From positions 1 to 22,034 of the IMG/VR virus record IMGVR_UViG_3300040810_000567: 22,034 bases of DNA. One strand, written 5' to 3'. Source of the DNA: a virus. Every line of letters starts with the position of its first letter. Position 1 is the stretch's first letter. Made by a program: the position numbers and the translations under genes. The notes under the pieces were generated by a model. It worked only from the letters and a program-made list of their open reading frames with translations. It did no database searches and was not told the DNA's origin. Positions 1 through 7,259 of the stretch are shown one piece after another.

Positions 1-1
1 T

Positions 2-1813
2 TTAGATTATAAAAGTGATTTCAAATTTGATATTGTAATTTCATTAAGAACTATAATTCCTTTCATAACACCTAACTTATATAAACAGTTTGAAGGATAT
101 AATCCTCAAAGATATTCAGCAATCACAGCTAATGCTAGACATAAAGCAGTTTGGATGCATGACACATTTGCAAACGGCGATCTTATATTAGAAGACCTTT
201 TAATACAAGGGCATATAGATGAAGTATTTACTTTATCAGATTTTCATTCAACTTATGTGATGAATTGTGACCATGGTAAAAGAAGAAACATGGAAGTATT
301 AAAACATAAATTTTTTCAAACTAGAAATGGAATAGTAACTTATAAAAATGATGTTGATATAAGAAAGAAAGACCCACACTTATATGTTTTCAATGCAGCT
401 TTCACAAAAGGTATGGCACCTTTAGTTAACGATATATGGCCAAAAATAAAAGAAAAAATACCTGAAGCTAAACTAATATGTATTGGTGGTTTTTATGTTT
501 TTCCAGGACAAGAGTTAGACGCTCAAGGAAAAGAATGGACTAAAATGTCAAATGATCCTAAAAATAAAAATTTAGGTATAGAATTTACAGGTGTTATAAA
601 ACAATCTGAAATAGCAGATATATTAGAAAGAGCAAGTTATAAATTATTTCCAGGTGCTTTTCCTGAAACATTTGGTATATCATCTTTAGAAGCAATAGCA
701 TATAACACTCCTTTAATCACTACACGTTTTGGTGCTTTAGAAGAAACAGCAGTAAACGAAGCTTGTTACTTAATAGATTATGCAATAGAACCTAATGGTT
801 TATTTCCATGGATACCAAAAAATAAACAAGTAGATAAATTTGTCAACACTGTATTAATGGCTCATCATAATAGATATTTACATCAACAAAAACAATATGC
901 TTGTAATCAAATTAAAGGTATTGTAGGTTGGGACTCTGTAGCCTTACAATGGAAACAACATCTATATAGACAATTAGGAAATTACTTATCAAAAGAAGAA
1001 TATAGAAAAGTATGTCATATAAATTCTAGAGTTAGAAAAGTTTTTGGTAGAAGATTTACTAATATAGAAGAAAATTATTTACCAAGAAAAGTAGAACAAA
1101 AGATAGTTATAATATCTCCTACTTACAACTCTGAAAAATATATTAGCAACTGTATTGAATCAGTTGTCTCACAAGATTATGATAACTATGAAATGATTGT
1201 AATTGATGACGCCTCTACAGATAATACTTACAACATTGCCAAACAATGGGAAAGTGATAAAATAAAAGTGATTCGTAATGAAGAAAATAAAGGCGCTGTT
1301 AGAAATCAAATAGAGTCTATAAGAAAATATTGTAAAGAAGATGACATTGTTATGTTTTTAGATGGTGATGATTCTTTTATAAATGATAATGAGATACTTC
1401 ACTTTTACAATAATCTTTATGACGGCACTACAGAATTTACCTATGGGTCTTGTTACTCAATGGTTGATAGAATACCTTTGATAGCACAAAACTATCCAGA
1501 GGAAATAAAACAAAAGAAAGAATATAGAAAATACAAATTTAATTGGAACATGCCATACACACATTTGAGAACATTTAAAGCAGGACTTTTAAATGATATT
1601 GATGACAGTAATTTCCAAGACGAAAACAAAAACTGGTACAAAGCTGGCGGAGACGGTTCTATATTTTATTCACTCATAGAACAAGCTGATCCAGATAAGG
1701 TAAAAGTTGTATCAGATATAATATATAATTATAATGATATAAATCCTTTAAACGATTATAAAATTAACGGAGACGAACAAACCAAAAATGCGAATAGGAT
1801 AATGAAACAATGA
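2..1813 (+). CDS. Bifunctional glycosyltransferase, GT4 + GT2 (5' partial)
   Basis: The reading frame is open to the left edge, so the true start lies outside; the first internal ATG (155) falls inside conserved sequence and is unlikely to be the start. The first half is a GT-B/GT4 enzyme: near 655-700 it shows the family's EX7E signature (PETFGISSLEA) followed by NTPLITTRFGALEE. The second half, from about 1100, is a GT-A/GT2 domain with IISPTYN, the nucleotide-binding VIDDAST and the metal-binding LDGDD. It should transfer two sugars from nucleotide donors in the cytoplasm. Its stop overlaps the next start (ATGA), implying translational coupling with another GT2 fusion. The acceptor is unknown. 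Confidence is high for the families, low for the substrate. Confidence 0.88.
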   Translation, partial: LDYKSDFKFDIVISLRTIIPFITPNLYKQFEGYNPQRYSAITANARHKAVWMHDTFANGDLILEDLLIQGHIDEVFTLSDFHSTYVMNCDHGKRRNMEVLKHKFFQTRNGIVTYKNDVDIRKKDPHLYVFNAAFTKGMAPLVNDIWPKIKEKIPEAKLICIGGFYVFPGQELDAQGKEWTKMSNDPKNKNLGIEFTGVIKQSEIADILERASYKLFPGAFPETFGISSLEAIAYNTPLITTRFGALEETAVNEACYLIDYAIEPNGLFPWIPKNKQVDKFVNTVLMAHHNRYLHQQKQYACNQIKGIVGWDSVALQWKQHLYRQLGNYLSKEEYRKVCHINSRVRKVFGRRFTNIEENYLPRKVEQKIVIISPTYNSEKYISNCIESVVSQDYDNYEMIVIDDASTDNTYNIAKQWESDKIKVIRNEENKGAVRNQIESIRKYCKEDDIVMFLDGDDSFINDNEILHFYNNLYDGTTEFTYGSCYSMVDRIPLIAQNYPEEIKQKKEYRKYKFNWNMPYTHLRTFKAGLLNDIDDSNFQDENKNWYKAGGDGSIFYSLIEQADPDKVKVVSDIIYNYNDINPLNDYKINGDEQTKNANRIMKQ

Positions 1814-3186
1814 AAAAAGTATTAATAGCAATACCAACAAACAAGTATATAGAACCAGAAACATACAAAGCGATATATGATCTTACAATACCAGAAGGAT
1901 ACAAAGTTGAATTTCAATTCTTTTTTGGTTATCAAGTAGATCAAATTAGAAATCTAATTGCTAAATGGGGAGAACATTATGATTATTTGTTTTCAGTAGA
2001 TAGTGATATATCTTTTGATAAAGATACACTAGTTAAAATGTTAGCACATGATGTAGATATTGTATCAGGTCTTTATATTCAAAGAATACCAGGAACACAC
2101 TCATTAGAAATTTATGAAGCTTCTAATAACGGTGGTTCTAGACGTATTCCTTGGGTAAAAGTTAAAGATACTCCGTTTTTAGAAATAGTTGGTTGTGGTA
2201 TGGGTTGTGCCCTTATTAAAGGAAAAGTATTTAGAGAAGTTGGTTATCCTCAATACACATATCATTCAGCACTTGATCATAATAATACATTATCTGAAGA
2301 TGTTGACTTTTGTAGAAAAGCAAGAGCAAAAGGTTTTAAAATATGGGCAGATACTACAATACGTTGTAGACACACAGGTAACAGTACATTTGAAGTAGGA
2401 CAAATTATGGATAATCGTAATATGTTTGAAGAAAAACCACCTATTGAAAAAACTTATGTTCAAGAAGTTGAAGGCAAAGGTGAAAAAGATACTAGATTTA
2501 TTGATAAGACTGCAAAAGATGTTAGTAGAGTTTATCCAGGTATTGATCCTAAAACTGGAAAATATTCACTAGAAGTAAATGAAGGAGAAAAATTTACTGG
2601 TGATAGTGTAGAATATACTTCATTAGCAGAAGCAGTACAAAGATTAAAAAATCCTATTGGTCAAAGTATGGAGATTGGTGTTAGATTAGGTCTAGGAAGT
2701 AAAACTATTATAGACGCATACAGACATTATCATCCTAATACTAGTCTTGTTCATTTAGGTGTTGATCCATATGGTAATATTGACTATGCAGCTTCTGATA
2801 GTGTATTAGCCAGAAAATTTAACTATGATAATTTAATGAGAAAAACTACGCTAATAAATTTTGCTGAAGATTATCCAGAGTTTCATCTTGTAAATCTAGA
2901 AGATTCAGAATTTATGAATAGTTTTGCTAATGGTTATCCTGTCTATGATGAATATAAAAGAATGATAGACAAATATGAAATGATACACTTTGACGGTCCA
3001 CATGATACAAAAAGTGTTTTAAAAGAAGCAGTATTCTTTAATCAAAGAAAAGCAGATCAAACTGTATGGGTTTTTGACGATATAAGTGGTTTAAATTGGG
3101 CTACTCTAGAAAGCTTTATGACTAAAGCACAGTTTAAACTTGTTAACAAAGGTATGAACAAAGCAGTATTTGAATATCTTGCTTAA
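1810..3186 (+). CDS. GT2-like glycosyltransferase fused to a class I methyltransferase-like domain
   Basis: 458 residues. Residues 1-195 form a GT-A fold: AIPTNKYI at the N-terminus, a DSD metal site at D64-D66 and a late acidic motif SEDVDFC (about 162-168), as in GT2 enzymes. After a linker, residues 285-458 resemble class I SAM-dependent methyltransferases of the Methyltransf_24 type: motif I-like EIGVRLGLGSK (288-298), then IHFDGPHD and WVFDDISG, which match the acidic metal-site segments of that group. One protein may therefore both transfer and O-methylate a sugar. An AGGA about 10 bases upstream could serve as ribosome binding site, and the ATGA overlap couples it to the preceding glycosyltransferase. 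The 3' end overlaps the convergent small gene by 4 bases. The methyltransferase half is less certain than the GT half. Confidence 0.8.
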   Translation: MKKVLIAIPTNKYIEPETYKAIYDLTIPEGYKVEFQFFFGYQVDQIRNLIAKWGEHYDYLFSVDSDISFDKDTLVKMLAHDVDIVSGLYIQRIPGTHSLEIYEASNNGGSRRIPWVKVKDTPFLEIVGCGMGCALIKGKVFREVGYPQYTYHSALDHNNTLSEDVDFCRKARAKGFKIWADTTIRCRHTGNSTFEVGQIMDNRNMFEEKPPIEKTYVQEVEGKGEKDTRFIDKTAKDVSRVYPGIDPKTGKYSLEVNEGEKFTGDSVEYTSLAEAVQRLKNPIGQSMEIGVRLGLGSKTIIDAYRHYHPNTSLVHLGVDPYGNIDYAASDSVLARKFNYDNLMRKTTLINFAEDYPEFHLVNLEDSEFMNSFANGYPVYDEYKRMIDKYEMIHFDGPHDTKSVLKEAVFFNQRKADQTVWVFDDISGLNWATLESFMTKAQFKLVNKGMNKAVFEYLA

Positions 3187-3524
3187 AAAGATTTGACTAC
3201 AGATGGAGTTACGATAACAATACCCTCTAATAAACGAGTAACAGTACTATCAGCGTGAGTAGCTACAACATCAAATACGTGACGACCTGCCTTTAAAGCT
3301 TTTGTTTGATCGGCAGTTAAACTTATAGTTACCACACCCTCTGTAGGATTTGTTACTGTACAAGTAAATGATGTTCTAGGATATGTAGAGGAATAACCTT
3401 TAGACATTTTAGCAACCATCGTAAATCCAGTAAGATCAAAATCTGTACCATCGGTATTAGTGACTTCTAAATCGTATGTAAAATTGGACCCTTGGTCTAT
3501 CGTTAAGTTTGCTATTCCAGCCAT
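3183..3524 (-). CDS. Small Ig-like virion-type protein (BppU-N-like)
   Basis: 113 residues, all beta-strand in character: ITIDQGSNF-like start, DGTDFDLTGFTMVAKM in the middle, then GVVTISLTADQTKALKAGRHVFDV and a closing GIVIVTP. This pattern (ligand-binding-like beta sandwich with 'DLTG' and 'LTA..T..L..G.y.fDV') is common in small structural or baseplate-associated proteins of tailed phages, including marine T4-like ones. It has no signal peptide or membrane segment. No Shine-Dalgarno sequence precedes the ATG; instead an exact late-promoter octamer ends five bases upstream. It is probably a late structural or decoration protein. The exact virion location cannot be told. Confidence 0.72.
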   Translation of the reverse strand: MAGIANLTIDQGSNFTYDLEVTNTDGTDFDLTGFTMVAKMSKGYSSTYPRTSFTCTVTNPTEGVVTISLTADQTKALKAGRHVFDVVATHADSTVTRLLEGIVIVTPSVVKSF

Positions 3525-3529
3525 ACAGT

Positions 3530-3537
3530 TATTTATA
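3530..3537 (-). promoter_or_regulatory. T4-type late promoter octamer TATAAATA
   Basis: The minus strand reads TATAAATA exactly, the consensus recognised by the T4 gp55 late sigma factor, in the gap directly upstream of the small virion-type gene. If initiation is about six bases downstream, as in T4, the transcript would begin at or next to the ATG at 3524, giving a leaderless mRNA. Such octamers arise by chance in AT-rich DNA; the support is the position and orientation. Confidence 0.6.
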
Positions 3538-3546
3538 TTCGGAAAG

Positions 3547-3575
3547 TTGCCATTTTAGATAAAATATTATATACT
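3547..3575 (+). promoter_or_regulatory. sigma70-type promoter for the riboswitch-receptor unit
   Basis: A -35 element TTGCCA (3547-3552) is followed after 17 bases by a -10 element TATACT (3570-3575). Each matches the sigma70 consensus at five of six positions with ideal spacing. Predicted initiation near 3582 places the transcript start about ten bases before the riboswitch. This would make the receptor gene readable by unmodified host RNA polymerase, unlike neighbours preceded by late octamers. Confidence 0.62.
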
Positions 3576-3588
3576 ATATAGTATATAA
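3567..3588 (+). repeat. 22-bp perfect palindrome overlapping the promoter -10
   Basis: Eleven consecutive complementary pairs surround the centre between 3577 and 3578; the core is ACTATATAGT. It covers the -10 element and predicted transcription start, where a dimeric repressor could bind. It could also be an AT-rich cruciform or simply a low-complexity coincidence. No poly-T tract follows it, so it does not look like an intrinsic terminator. Confidence 0.6.
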
Positions 3589-3591
3589 CAA

Positions 3592-3694
3592 TGGCCTAAA
3601 AGTGTAGTGGGAAAGTGACGTGAAATTCGTCCAGATTACTTGATACGGTTATACTCCGAATGCCACCTAGGCCATACAACGAGCAAGGAAACTC
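3592..3694 (+). promoter_or_regulatory. Cobalamin riboswitch, env8 hydroxocobalamin (Cbl-II) class
   Basis: The leader carries the cobalamin-riboswitch core. The closing helix is TGGCCTA (3592-3598) with TAGGCCA (3668-3674). The inner helix is GTGG (3607-3610) with CCAC (3663-3666), followed by the conserved GGGAAAG stretch. GACG (3617-3620) pairs with CGTC (3628-3631) around the TGAAATT loop, and CCGAATGCCACC closes the core. A short 3' hairpin, GAG (3681-3683) with CTC (3692-3694), presents loop CAAGGAAA. That loop contains the Shine-Dalgarno AAGGA (3685-3689) of the receptor gene at 3698, and its CAAG is complementary to CTTG (3639-3642) in the L5 region: the kissing loop by which env8-type switches hide the ribosome site when B12 is bound. 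From memory it differs at only a few positions from the marine metagenome env8 RNA. It is expected to switch translation off at high B12. Confidence 0.93.
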
Positions 3695-3697
3695 AAC

Positions 3698-5305
3698 ATG
3701 ATAAGATTAATTCTTATATTAATCTTGGTATGGGCTAATGTTGCCTATTCCAAGGAAGATGATTGTAAATGGGATGACGATATTCCTTGTCTTACAATAT
3801 ATCCAAACATAAACAACTCAAACGCATTAGGTGATAAGATAACACCTACACTTACAATTAAAAAATCTGAAATTCAAAAGTATAATCTAATTGATTTACC
3901 TAAAGTATTAAACTATGTTCAAGGTTTAGACATAACTCAATCAGGTCCTACAGGTCAACAATCATCGGTGTTTTTAAGAGGCACTAATTCTAATCATACA
4001 TTAGTATTATTAAATGGAATATCAATCAATGATTACTCTACACCTACAGGCGCCCACGATGTTGGTCAAGACTTTATGTTTAATGTTGTACAAATAGATG
4101 TATACAAAGGGTCACAAGGTGCTCATTGGGGAGCAGACGCTGTTGGTGGTGCAATTAATTTTAGAACAACTGTAGATTATGATAAAAAATTAAGTATTGG
4201 TGGTAATGGTAATGATAAAACTATTAGTGGTAATTACTATACTAAATTAAATGACTTTGATATATCTTTTTCAGCTGGCGAACATAAGTCGCAAAACGTT
4301 TCTGTTTTATCAGGAGCTGACGAAAAAGATGGAACAAATAATAAAACAATAGGTGTTAACGTAAGTAAATGGTATGATCAAATACATTGGCGAACATCTT
4401 GGTTTGCAAGAAACACTTTCTCTGATATAGATGGTCATAGTGTTTCCATACAAGACGGTAAATGGGCAGATAATACTTTCTTTGCCTTACAAACAGGTGT
4501 TGATTATTTAAATAATAGTTTAACTTTTCATACACATGAATATGATAGAGACTATGACGACTCTCATTATGAAAGTGAAAACTATACAATAAGAGGAACA
4601 CATCAAAAAGAAAAATATGGTTTTGGCTTTGATTATAAACATAATGAATCTTTAGCAAGTCAACATCATAATCTAGGATACTTCTTTAATTTTTCACACA
4701 ATATATTTTCATATCATCATAGGTTTGATGAAGAACACGAAACATATAAATTAGGTTTCTTTAAAGAGGTAGAAGATGGTTTAAGTATAAGTGGTAGTAC
4801 ATCAACAAGTTATAAAGATAAGACAACATGGACTGCTATTGAATATGGAGAATCACAAGAGTTAACATTAACTAAAAATAATTTTGCAACAACTATATTT
4901 AAAAATGATATTGGTGATTTAAATACTGACGGTATAGAGTTTAGTTATAATCAAGAAAATTCTAAATTTTTTATTAGTCATTTAAATAGTAAAAAGATTG
5001 ATGTAGTACAATTAAGAAGACCTAATTGGTCTGTTGGATTTATGAATACAAAAGATTTAAAAAATAACTTTTCTATAACTACTAATTACAAATATAAAGG
5101 CAGACATTTAGATGTGCATAATTCTAATTGGTCAACTATAACAATGCCTGAAACACATTTGTTAGATTTAAATCTTGGATATAATTATTATGGTATAGAC
5201 TTTGGTGTTAGTTTGTTAAATCTATTTGATGAAAATTATGAATCACCTCATGGGTTTAGTCAAGAAGGAAGAAAATTTACTTTAGGTTTTAATAAATCTT
5301 TTTAA
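3698..5305 (+). CDS. BtuB-like TonB-dependent outer-membrane receptor (putative cobalamin transporter)
   Basis: 535 residues. Residues 1-18 look like a signal peptide (hydrophobic LILILILVWANVAYS). A plug domain follows at about 45-157, with the family signatures DLPKVLNYVQGLDI, FLRGTNSNHTLVLLNG and VYKGSQGAHWGADAVGGAINF, closest in pattern to BtuB. The rest is alternating beta-barrel sequence ending in Phe, as barrel proteins do for BAM insertion. The barrel is shorter than that of E. coli BtuB (about 594 mature residues). A TonB box is not obvious; CLTIYP (31-36) is a candidate, and C23 and C31 could pair. The B12 riboswitch in the leader supports cobalamin as substrate and also fixes the start. 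It would work with host TonB-ExbBD and host BtuFCD; none of these is in the window. Confidence 0.9.
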   Translation: MIRLILILILVWANVAYSKEDDCKWDDDIPCLTIYPNINNSNALGDKITPTLTIKKSEIQKYNLIDLPKVLNYVQGLDITQSGPTGQQSSVFLRGTNSNHTLVLLNGISINDYSTPTGAHDVGQDFMFNVVQIDVYKGSQGAHWGADAVGGAINFRTTVDYDKKLSIGGNGNDKTISGNYYTKLNDFDISFSAGEHKSQNVSVLSGADEKDGTNNKTIGVNVSKWYDQIHWRTSWFARNTFSDIDGHSVSIQDGKWADNTFFALQTGVDYLNNSLTFHTHEYDRDYDDSHYESENYTIRGTHQKEKYGFGFDYKHNESLASQHHNLGYFFNFSHNIFSYHHRFDEEHETYKLGFFKEVEDGLSISGSTSTSYKDKTTWTAIEYGESQELTLTKNNFATTIFKNDIGDLNTDGIEFSYNQENSKFFISHLNSKKIDVVQLRRPNWSVGFMNTKDLKNNFSITTNYKYKGRHLDVHNSNWSTITMPETHLLDLNLGYNYYGIDFGVSLLNLFDENYESPHGFSQEGRKFTLGFNKSF

Positions 5306-6603
5306 GATTGTACATGTAAAGAATTAACTTTTTTCTTTCTAGGGTGATCAATTCCTATAGACTTTCTATTTTCATTAAGTTTATCAGATTTGTATCTTTC
5401 TATTTTGTCAATACAATGTTGTTGAAACTGATAACCTAATTGGTTTCCTAATTCATAAAGTTTTATAAATCTTTGAAATCTTATATCAAAATCGGAGTTT
5501 TGATTTTTCCATTTGAAGCCAAATTCTCCACCAAACAATTCTCTATGTTCAAAATCTAAAGGTGTATTTTCAAAAGTCATCATAACGTGGTGAGATACAC
5601 TGATTAAATGTGAATACTTTGCATAGTCTCTTAATAGTTGCATAGTATCTTCAAACATTTCTTCCGTTTCCGTAGGATATCCTACAATCAGTAAGAACTT
5701 CATTTTAATTTTTCTTTCTCCTAAATTGGTAACAAAGTATTTTATATCATCATTAGTAAACTTTTTTTTCATATGATTTCTAACACTTTCATTACCTGAT
5801 TCTATACCCATTTCCAAACCATTACAACCAGAGTTTGCCAAATTATCAAAATCTTCTTGCGAAAAAGTCTTTTCAGCTCTGACAATAAACTGTCCTTCCC
5901 ATTTTACCTTTTTCTTTTTTATAGATAATTCGTAAACCATATCTCTAAAATGTTTCATTGAACCATTAACCAATGAATCGGAAAATGCTATCTTTTCAGA
6001 TTTAGTATGTTCAGCAACACTATGTATTTCGTCAGCAATTTTTTTACCTGATTTCCATCTAAATTTTGGCCAGATACTTGCAACATCACAGAAAGTACAA
6101 TTTCTAACACAACCTCTAGAACCAGATATTATAAATCTGCCATATTTGTGTTCTTTTATTACGTCTGAATAATCTGGTGGTGGCAAATCTTCTATGTTTT
6201 CTATCTGTTTTGGTAGTCTTCCGTTAATACCAGGATAATCAAAATTTCCTTTTAAAAATTCTTGTACAGCATATTCTCCTTCTCCTACTATAAAATTTTT
6301 AGAAGGCCATTTTATATCAACACCTGATCCTCCGTAAAAAGCATTATCATATTTTTCTCCTAATTTTAAACCATCTTCTTTTTGCATAAAAGAAAATACA
6401 GATATACCTAACCATCTAAATTTATATTTTGCAATTTCTTTGTGTATATTTTCTAAAGTATCTAATTGATTACCATCTATAACTTTAATTTTAAATCCTA
6501 ATGGTTCTAAATATCCTTTTAAAAAAGAAGGACCAGGTGCAGGTTTACCCTTATCCATTCCTGGCAGTGATGTAATAACGGCGTCATATAATGTATTATC
6601 CAT
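5302..6603 (-). CDS. B12-binding-domain radical SAM enzyme
   Basis: 433 residues from the ATG at 6603, which overlaps the upstream stop as TAATG and lies downstream of a GGAGG (about 12 bases). A TTG-started extension to 6651 has no support. Residues 5-120 match the Rossmann-like cobalamin-binding domain of class B radical SAM proteins: PAPGPSFLKGYLEPLGF, VIDGN, WLGISVFS and the closing IVGEGEYAVQEFL. The DxHxxG histidine is absent, as in many members. The radical SAM cluster motif is C165-x3-C169-x2-C172 (GCVRNCTFCD), with a later MGIESGNESVRNHM segment typical of the SAM-binding barrel. Such enzymes methylate or rearrange unactivated carbons; the substrate is unknown. It is last in a minus-strand operon and ends 4 bases inside the convergent B12 receptor gene. 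Confidence 0.87.
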   Translation of the reverse strand: MDNTLYDAVITSLPGMDKGKPAPGPSFLKGYLEPLGFKIKVIDGNQLDTLENIHKEIAKYKFRWLGISVFSFMQKEDGLKLGEKYDNAFYGGSGVDIKWPSKNFIVGEGEYAVQEFLKGNFDYPGINGRLPKQIENIEDLPPPDYSDVIKEHKYGRFIISGSRGCVRNCTFCDVASIWPKFRWKSGKKIADEIHSVAEHTKSEKIAFSDSLVNGSMKHFRDMVYELSIKKKKVKWEGQFIVRAEKTFSQEDFDNLANSGCNGLEMGIESGNESVRNHMKKKFTNDDIKYFVTNLGERKIKMKFLLIVGYPTETEEMFEDTMQLLRDYAKYSHLISVSHHVMMTFENTPLDFEHRELFGGEFGFKWKNQNSDFDIRFQRFIKLYELGNQLGYQFQQHCIDKIERYKSDKLNENRKSIGIDHPRKKKVNSLHVQS

Positions 6604-7058
6604 TAATAAGGTAGTCCTCCAACAATATGAGTACGATCTTCTTTTGAACAATTTAGTGCTGTATGTTTTTTTCTAGTGTCTATTACATACGCCTCTCCTG
6701 TGGCTGGTATGTGTATTCTATCATTATCTAGTAATAAGAAACAGTGTTCATTTGTTACTATTGGTATATGTAATCTTTGTGTCAAGTCATTATGCCAAAG
6801 ATAACATGCTTTAGGTTTCATTCTCATCAATCTTGTTCTAGTAAGTTTGTGTTCTTCCATTATACTATTAATATAAGGTATATCAAATAAAGGAACAGTA
6901 TATGTGTGTTCTACTTTATCTACGTCATAACCTTTACCAGCTCCTTCTTCAGGATCCATGTCTTTAGAATAACCTTGTAGATATAATTGTTTATTATAAT
7001 CTGGTAAAGTTTCTAACTCTTTTTTAATCTTTTCTAAATCGTACTGGTAAGTCTTCAT
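6603..7058 (-). CDS. Asp/Asn beta-hydroxylase-like 2OG-Fe(II) oxygenase
   Basis: 151 residues. The C-terminal half carries the jelly-roll metal and cosubstrate residues of the aspartyl/asparaginyl hydroxylase family: YLWHNDLTQRLHIPI with H89 and D91, a second iron ligand H132 in RKKHTALN, and R142 in DRTHIVGG for 2-oxoglutarate. GEAYVIDT before H132 matches the family's 'GE.w.fd' strand. The protein is short, little more than the catalytic core, as is common for phage oxygenases. It could hydroxylate a protein or small metabolite; the target is unknown. The start overlaps the upstream small gene (ATGA) and its stop overlaps the radical SAM start (TAATG), so the three are a translationally coupled operon. 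Confidence 0.82.
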   Translation of the reverse strand: MKTYQYDLEKIKKELETLPDYNKQLYLQGYSKDMDPEEGAGKGYDVDKVEHTYTVPLFDIPYINSIMEEHKLTRTRLMRMKPKACYLWHNDLTQRLHIPIVTNEHCFLLLDNDRIHIPATGEAYVIDTRKKHTALNCSKEDRTHIVGGLPY

Positions 7059-7225
7059 AAACTCATTCTTTTTTTAGATAATCTTAACTTATCTTTCATT
7101 TTTAGTTTTAATTTTTTTAATGTACGTAAATCTGTCCAACTTCTTGAACCACGTCTAGTTTCTCTTTTTACTTCAGCTTCTTTAACTTGCTTTTTTAAAT
7201 CTTTGTGTTTTGCTTTTATAGTCAT
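7055..7225 (-). CDS. DUF465/YdcH-like small coiled-coil protein
   Basis: 56 residues, very basic, with a KHKDLKKQVKEAE heptad-like start and an LRTLKKLKLKMKDKL end. The order 'K-H-x-x-L ... E ... L-K-K-x-K-L-x-x-K-D' is the pattern of DUF465 (YdcH-like) proteins, small two-helix hairpins frequent in proteobacteria and marine phages. A strong Shine-Dalgarno GGAGG lies seven to eight bases before the ATG, and the stop overlaps the next start (ATGA). Both support a real gene despite its size. It is the first gene of the minus-strand operon behind the late octamer at 7247-7254. Function unknown. Confidence 0.75.
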   Translation of the reverse strand: MTIKAKHKDLKKQVKEAEVKRETRRGSRSWTDLRTLKKLKLKMKDKLRLSKKRMSL

Positions 7226-7246
7226 ATAGCCTCCATGTTATATAAC

Positions 7247-7254
7247 TATTTATA
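7247..7254 (-). promoter_or_regulatory. T4-type late promoter octamer for the minus-strand operon
   Basis: The minus strand reads TATAAATA in the 85-base gap between divergent genes. Initiation about six bases downstream gives a short leader that includes the GGAGG of the DUF465-like gene at 7225. It faces away from an identical octamer on the plus strand five bases distant. Confidence 0.72.
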
Positions 7255-7259
7255 AGTGT

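Noticed and set aside
3567-3588. Palindrome as an intrinsic terminator
   Set aside because: The stem is A/T only, with no following U tract on either strand, and it coincides with a promoter.
4356-4658. Minus-strand 100-codon ORF inside the TonB-dependent receptor gene
   Set aside because: Low-complexity translation rich in His, Tyr and Leu, lying wholly opposite a strongly supported gene; a shadow frame.
6604-6651. TTG-started N-terminal extension of the B12-binding radical SAM gene
   Set aside because: It lies entirely within the preceding gene and its residues do not fit the family; ATG at 6603 with TAATG overlap is better.
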